Shown piece by piece: positions 59,833-64,000 of a stretch of 64,000 bases of DNA. The stretch's first letter is position 1. Every line of letters begins with the position of its first letter. Position numbers and translations under genes: made by a program. Source of the stretch: Glycine soja (taxonomy: Eukaryota; Streptophyta; Magnoliopsida; Fabales; Fabaceae). The notes under the pieces are model-generated. The model made no database searches. It saw nothing but the letters and a program-made list of their open reading frames with translations, and was not told the origin of the DNA. Location: assembly GCF_004193775.1 (NCBI RefSeq), contig NC_041005.1, positions 10,852,501-10,916,500 on the forward strand, in the 5' to 3' direction.

Positions 59833-62800
59833 TGTAACATTCTAATTTTTGTAATCTAGTTTAAAAAGAATTGTTATTTATAAATAAATAGAGTTTTAGA
59901 AAAATGATGAGATTTTATAAATAAATAAATAAGGAGATATAATTATTAATTAAAATAATGATTTGAGAGAAAAAAAATATTTCATTTATTTGTTTGATAG
60001 AAAATAAAATAGAATTTGTTTTTATAAAATAAATAAATAAATAAATATAGAGTAAATAATAGGCTGAATACCCTAGGTATAAATAGTTATCTTAAGTCAG
60101 GTGCCTCTTTTTGGTCTCATTTTCGTTTTTTCCTCTTCTCCTCTCAAAACCTTTTCTTTTTTCCGCAGCCCACCAAACATGTCTCAGAAAAACGATTATC
60201 TCGGACTCGTTCACCGTTGGATCGTCGTGAAATTTGAGTACCATGTTCGCCACCCAATTTCAAACATTCTCACCGTTGGGAATTTCAAAATCATATCTGA
60301 GCTTAGAGGAAAACCCTTCGCATTGTAGCATTTCAATTTCCCGCAGAAACCCAAAACTGTCTCGGTAAAACTACGATCCCGATTTCGTTAACCGTTGGAT
60401 TTTTATGAAATTTGGATATGTTGTTTTAAATTCAGTTGCGCACACTTCCACCGTTGGGATTGTTGAGATAATATTAGTGGATGGAGAAAAAGGAATCTCA
60501 TGAAGACAGTACAAGTGGAGGTTTCAATCTCTTCTCCGTCTCTCTGACATTTGGGAATTCTATCGGAGCAGCCGGAGGAATAACTGAAGGAATCTCAGGG
60601 AACCGCTATAGATGTTACTATCGTTAGCTGAAGACACGTGAGTCCGCTCAGAGGTAAGGGATGAGTTTATCGCAATTGGGGATTAGAATGAACATGTGTA
60701 GGGATCCTTAGAGAACTAAATTTGGGTTTATTTTGGGATGTTTATTGAATTATAATTTTCTCTTTATGATTATAAATATAATATTATTGTGTTCTATGTA
60801 CCAATTGATGTCCTGATGAGAATTGATTGATAAACTTGAGTGCTCTTGATGTCTTTGTGTTTAACCCAAGAATTTGATTAATTGATTTTGATATAATTGT
60901 GAGAAACTATTTCAGGGATTTTACACCCCATGTTGTGATGAAATCTTTTGTATAAATTGTTATGTTGAGATTATGAAATGATGATTCAAACTGTGAGTAT
61001 GTGATAAATTGAACATGTGACGGATGATGAAATACATGTGTATTGAGATGAGATGTGTGTATTGAGTTGTGAACTATGAATTGTACAATCACACAATTGT
61101 AAGACCCTTTAAGGGCGACGAGTATTGTGATGGGATCCACTGTGGGAATCCGACGAGTTAAAATGATTTTGAAAACAATTGAGTAGATGTGTGTATTGCA
61201 TAGTTCATAGGTAAAGTGTACATGATTCATGAGGTGTGATAACATGTTAAATTGAGATTATACCATTGTGATTGGGATTAAGTGTATGTGATAAATTGAG
61301 TATGTATATGATTGAGATATATATGTGCATTGAGTTGTGAACTATGAATTGTACAATCACACGATCATAAGTCCCTTCAAGGGCGACGAGTTAATGCTAA
61401 GTCCCTTTTAGGGCGACGAGTTGATGTTAAGTCCCTTTTAGGGCGACAAGTTGATGCTAAGTCCTTTTTTGGGCGACGAGTTAATGTTAAGTCCCTTTAA
61501 GGGCGACGAGTTAATGATAAGACCCTTAAAGGGCGACGAGTTAAAATTATTTTGAGAACAATTGAGGAGTCGTGTGTTTTGTACAGTTCATAGATAGAAT
61601 CTGTGTGCTAAAATAATTTTAGGGGTTGGACCTGAATCAGGAGGGAGAGGCCCTGACGGACTCTTCGGAGTGTAGGCCTTGGGGGTCACCGGGTTTGAGT
61701 GCTCCTTTAAACCTATGTTGATCCCATATGGTTGGAGCATTCTCGCAAAACATCGTGACCCTGACTGGTCTCCCTATGATCTTACTTAGTGAGAGTGACC
61801 TGACAAACCCATTGTGTGGTGTGTCTTGTTATGTACTCCTAAGCGCCCCAGGGTGGTTTTTCACTGATATGGTACCACATTGCATATAGGCTTGAGTCTT
61901 AGCATAATTGTCGCATACGCTTGCTAATTGTTTATTATGAAATTGATGTGTTATTATGTCTTGATCGGAGTGTGTGATTCCTGTGAATAATGATTGATGA
62001 TTGAAAGGTGTGATTGATGGATGAAAAGTGTGATTGATGAATGACAAAGTGATGAAATAATGTGAGATATGCTAAGTAAATTGTATTTGGCTACTATATG
62101 TTGTGTTGTTTCTCTCTAGTAGTTAGCAATGTGATAACTCACTCCCGGTTTGTTGTTTGTGTTTGGATCCTGTGATGATCTTGAACTTTGTGTTCGGGGA
62201 AGCAGATGAATAGGTGGATGACTATGAAGAACCTCATGCTAGAGGACACGGGAACACCACGCTCTGATAGGATGTGACATTAGGATATAGGTTCTATATT
62301 AATTGTATGAGACTTATATGACTTTCTTTGAGTCGAGATGACTTTATTATTTATTTGGACAAGTTTGAATATGATGTAGAAGAAAGTGAATGTGAGCCTT
62401 TTACCCATTTGAAAAGCTTATATTTAAAAATGTTTTAAAAATACTTGTAATTAATATTTGAATTTTTATTCCTTTATTAATATATATATGAGGGGTAGAG
62501 GGTGTCACAGTCTCCATGAGAAATGCCATGACCACACTCCACCACACCAATCAGCAGCCTCCCACTGGATTTAAATCTCACACCAATCACCACACTCCAC
62601 AACCGTCTCCTAACCACTCTACTTCCCAAAAGCTCACCTTATTTCCACCTCCCACTCCTCTACCTAACCCGGATTGCAACCACCTAAGCTCATTTTTCAA
62701 AGATCTCACAATAAGTCAAAGTATCGCACCACCATTGAGCTCCCTTCACCGCACCCCCACCCTTGATATGATAATCCAAGTTCCCAAGCTCATATTTTTG

Positions 62801-63660
62801 TATAAGGACCTCTCTCCAAAGACATATTTTCTCACTGAAAAACATCCATACCCATTTCCCCTCTAAGGCCCTATTAAAAATTTCAGTTTTTAATACCCAA
62901 ACCCCCATACTCCCACGATTACACATGACTTCCCATTTTACCCAAGACACCTTTTGTTCCTCCTTTACCCCCCACCTCCCAAAAAAAAAACCTTTGAATT
63001 ATATTTAAAATATTTTCAAGCTTTTTGGGAATTTTGAAAGAAAAAAAAAGTATATGGGTAAAGAAGATAAAACCGGTTTTATCAAGTAAATCCTCCCACC
63101 AAATGATAACTGCCTCCTCCTCCAAGATGGCAATTTACAAGGCCCAAGTAGTTGAAAGGAGTGGACATTGTTGCACAATTCAATACTCTTGCAACTCTTC
63201 TAAGAACATTCTTTTCCACATTTATACCCCAAGCTACTTTTGAAGAAGTTCAATTTGAGATCGGAAGCCAATTCAAAACAAAGAAGTATGACCTTCAAGG
63301 TAATAAATTCTAAGATAGAATCCTTGAAGAAGAAAATGGTAATATCTTGCAAATTGTAAAAGTGAAACCTTCAAGTCACCCCTCCCAGTATCCACCCTGA
63401 ACAATTTTTTCCTAGCCCTTTTTGTGCTATGAATTCCTTTGTGGGACCACCATTCACAAGAACAAAAATAAAGGATGATTGAAGGCAACCCACACTCATC
63501 CAATCCATTTGCTACAAAAACCCATCCTATGAAGCATGTAAGCTAGGAAACTCCATCTCATCATGTCACAAGTCTTTTCAAAATCAAACTTAACTATAAG
63601 ATAAGCTCTCTTCTTAGTCTTCACCTCATGTACAACCTCATTTGCAACTAGTATTTCATG
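59160..63660 (-). pseudogene. LINE ORF2 remnant (copy B), split by a solo LTR
   Basis: Minus-strand pieces at 59160-59832 and 62515-63660 match the copy A LINE remnant: MGDVCSFFNQIWNLRVPSKF, LQDGTSLNCVFCNLGMEFAK, WGLRGV-type C-terminal blocks and the CLWREVLIQKYELGNLDYHI region. Further decay relative to copy A includes an internal deletion near 63125-63170. The solo LTR lies between GTCTC target duplications. Confidence 0.8.
59833..62509 (-). mobile_element. gypsy-type solo LTR in reverse orientation
   Basis: 2677 bp from TGTAACATTC to GAGGGTGTCACA, flanked by a perfect 5-bp target duplication GTCTC (59828-59832 and 62510-62514). Reverse complement of the family at 13812-16334, with the same six 30-bp tandem units (about 61365-61540), and about 150 bp longer near its left edge. 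Copy A of the LINE (ccacaattgtctccatgaga) shows the uninterrupted target. Confidence 0.92.
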
Positions 63661-63828
63661 CAAAAACATCACATTAACATTTTAACTAGTTGTGATAAGA
63701 TATAAATTACATAATTCATAAAATGATAGGAAAAACTTACGCAAGCATATTCTCATTTTCCATGTTAGGAAATTGGTTCAAGTAACCTGTGTGATTCAAA
63801 TCCTATCCTTGAATGGACGAAACAACTG
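62515..63828 (+). repeat. duplication copy B, segment c (right part)
   Basis: Matches copy A from catgagaaatgccatgacca (24240 region) to gaatggacgaaacaact. It also holds the orphan first-exon-like fragment (minus strand, near 63720-63825), here with an intact GTAAGT donor but a TAG in the upstream frame. Confidence 0.85.
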
Positions 63829-64000
63829 TTAGAAAAATAAAATAAAAAATGAAAGAAATAAATAAGAAGAAGATCCACAGTCTTAAATTAAATAACAAAA
63901 TAAAAGTAGCAAAATAATTTGATTGACATCACATAAATCAACAATGCAATATATATCATACAATAAGAACAATGAAAATAAATTAGGGGAAGAAAGATAT
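63829..64000. other. AT-rich end of window
   Basis: Diverges from copy A after gacgaaacaact. No feature is seen in this short stretch. Confidence 0.5.

Noticed and set aside
1..64000. tRNA, rRNA, and plastid or mitochondrial insertions
   Set aside because: I looked for T-loop boxes and organelle gene motifs and saw none that held up. Captured chloroplast-targeted genes are nuclear and intron-containing.

Overview
This window looks like repeat-rich, gene-poor plant nuclear DNA, most likely a legume and probably soybean or a close relative (Glycine). The grounds are AT-rich DNA, many GT-AG introns, CACTA transposon ends starting CACTACTA with soybean-type subterminal repeats, copia, gypsy and LINE retrotransposon remains, and exon fragments that read like soybean proteins I recall. 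The organism is an inference. No database search was possible.

Only one gene looks intact: a ten-exon minus-strand gene at 35504-42010. It predicts about 373 residues with an AT-hook (RRGRPRK) and a basic KRRK cluster, and I cannot assign it to a named family. A degraded paralogue lies at 51119-56107 and has been split by a CACTA transposon.

Layout. 1-8411: LINE remnant, internally deleted copia element, broken CrRLK1L-type kinase fragment, and an invertase fragment that keeps the 9-bp mini-exon. 8704-26010: copy A of a segmental duplication. It is interrupted by (i) 9483-17577, CACTA-like DNA carrying condensin-II CAP-D3 and SDHAF2 fragments plus two nested solo LTRs, and (ii) 17722-22813, a CACTA element with beta-galactosidase and NSF fragments. 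26830-34081: a third CACTA-like region with reticulon, BSL phosphatase and DCN1-like fragments. 35504-42010: the AT-hook gene, with a deleted copia element in intron 5. 42011-51118: mostly intergenic, with microsatellites, a CACTA end with a tandem duplication, and LINE pieces. 51278-55655: a CACTA element with both termini and a 3-bp target duplication (GTT), carrying ISE2, HSP70, ABC4/MenA, HD-Zip IV START and EI24 fragments, all on the plus strand. 57433-63828: copy B of the duplication, lacking both copy-A insertions but carrying a gypsy-type solo LTR at 59833-62509.

The dominant process here is capture of host gene fragments by CACTA elements (Pack-CACTA type), together with nested LTR insertion. 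Because copies A and B lack each other's insertions, B serves as an almost empty site for A and the reverse, so the insertions can be ordered and their boundaries defined from this sequence alone.
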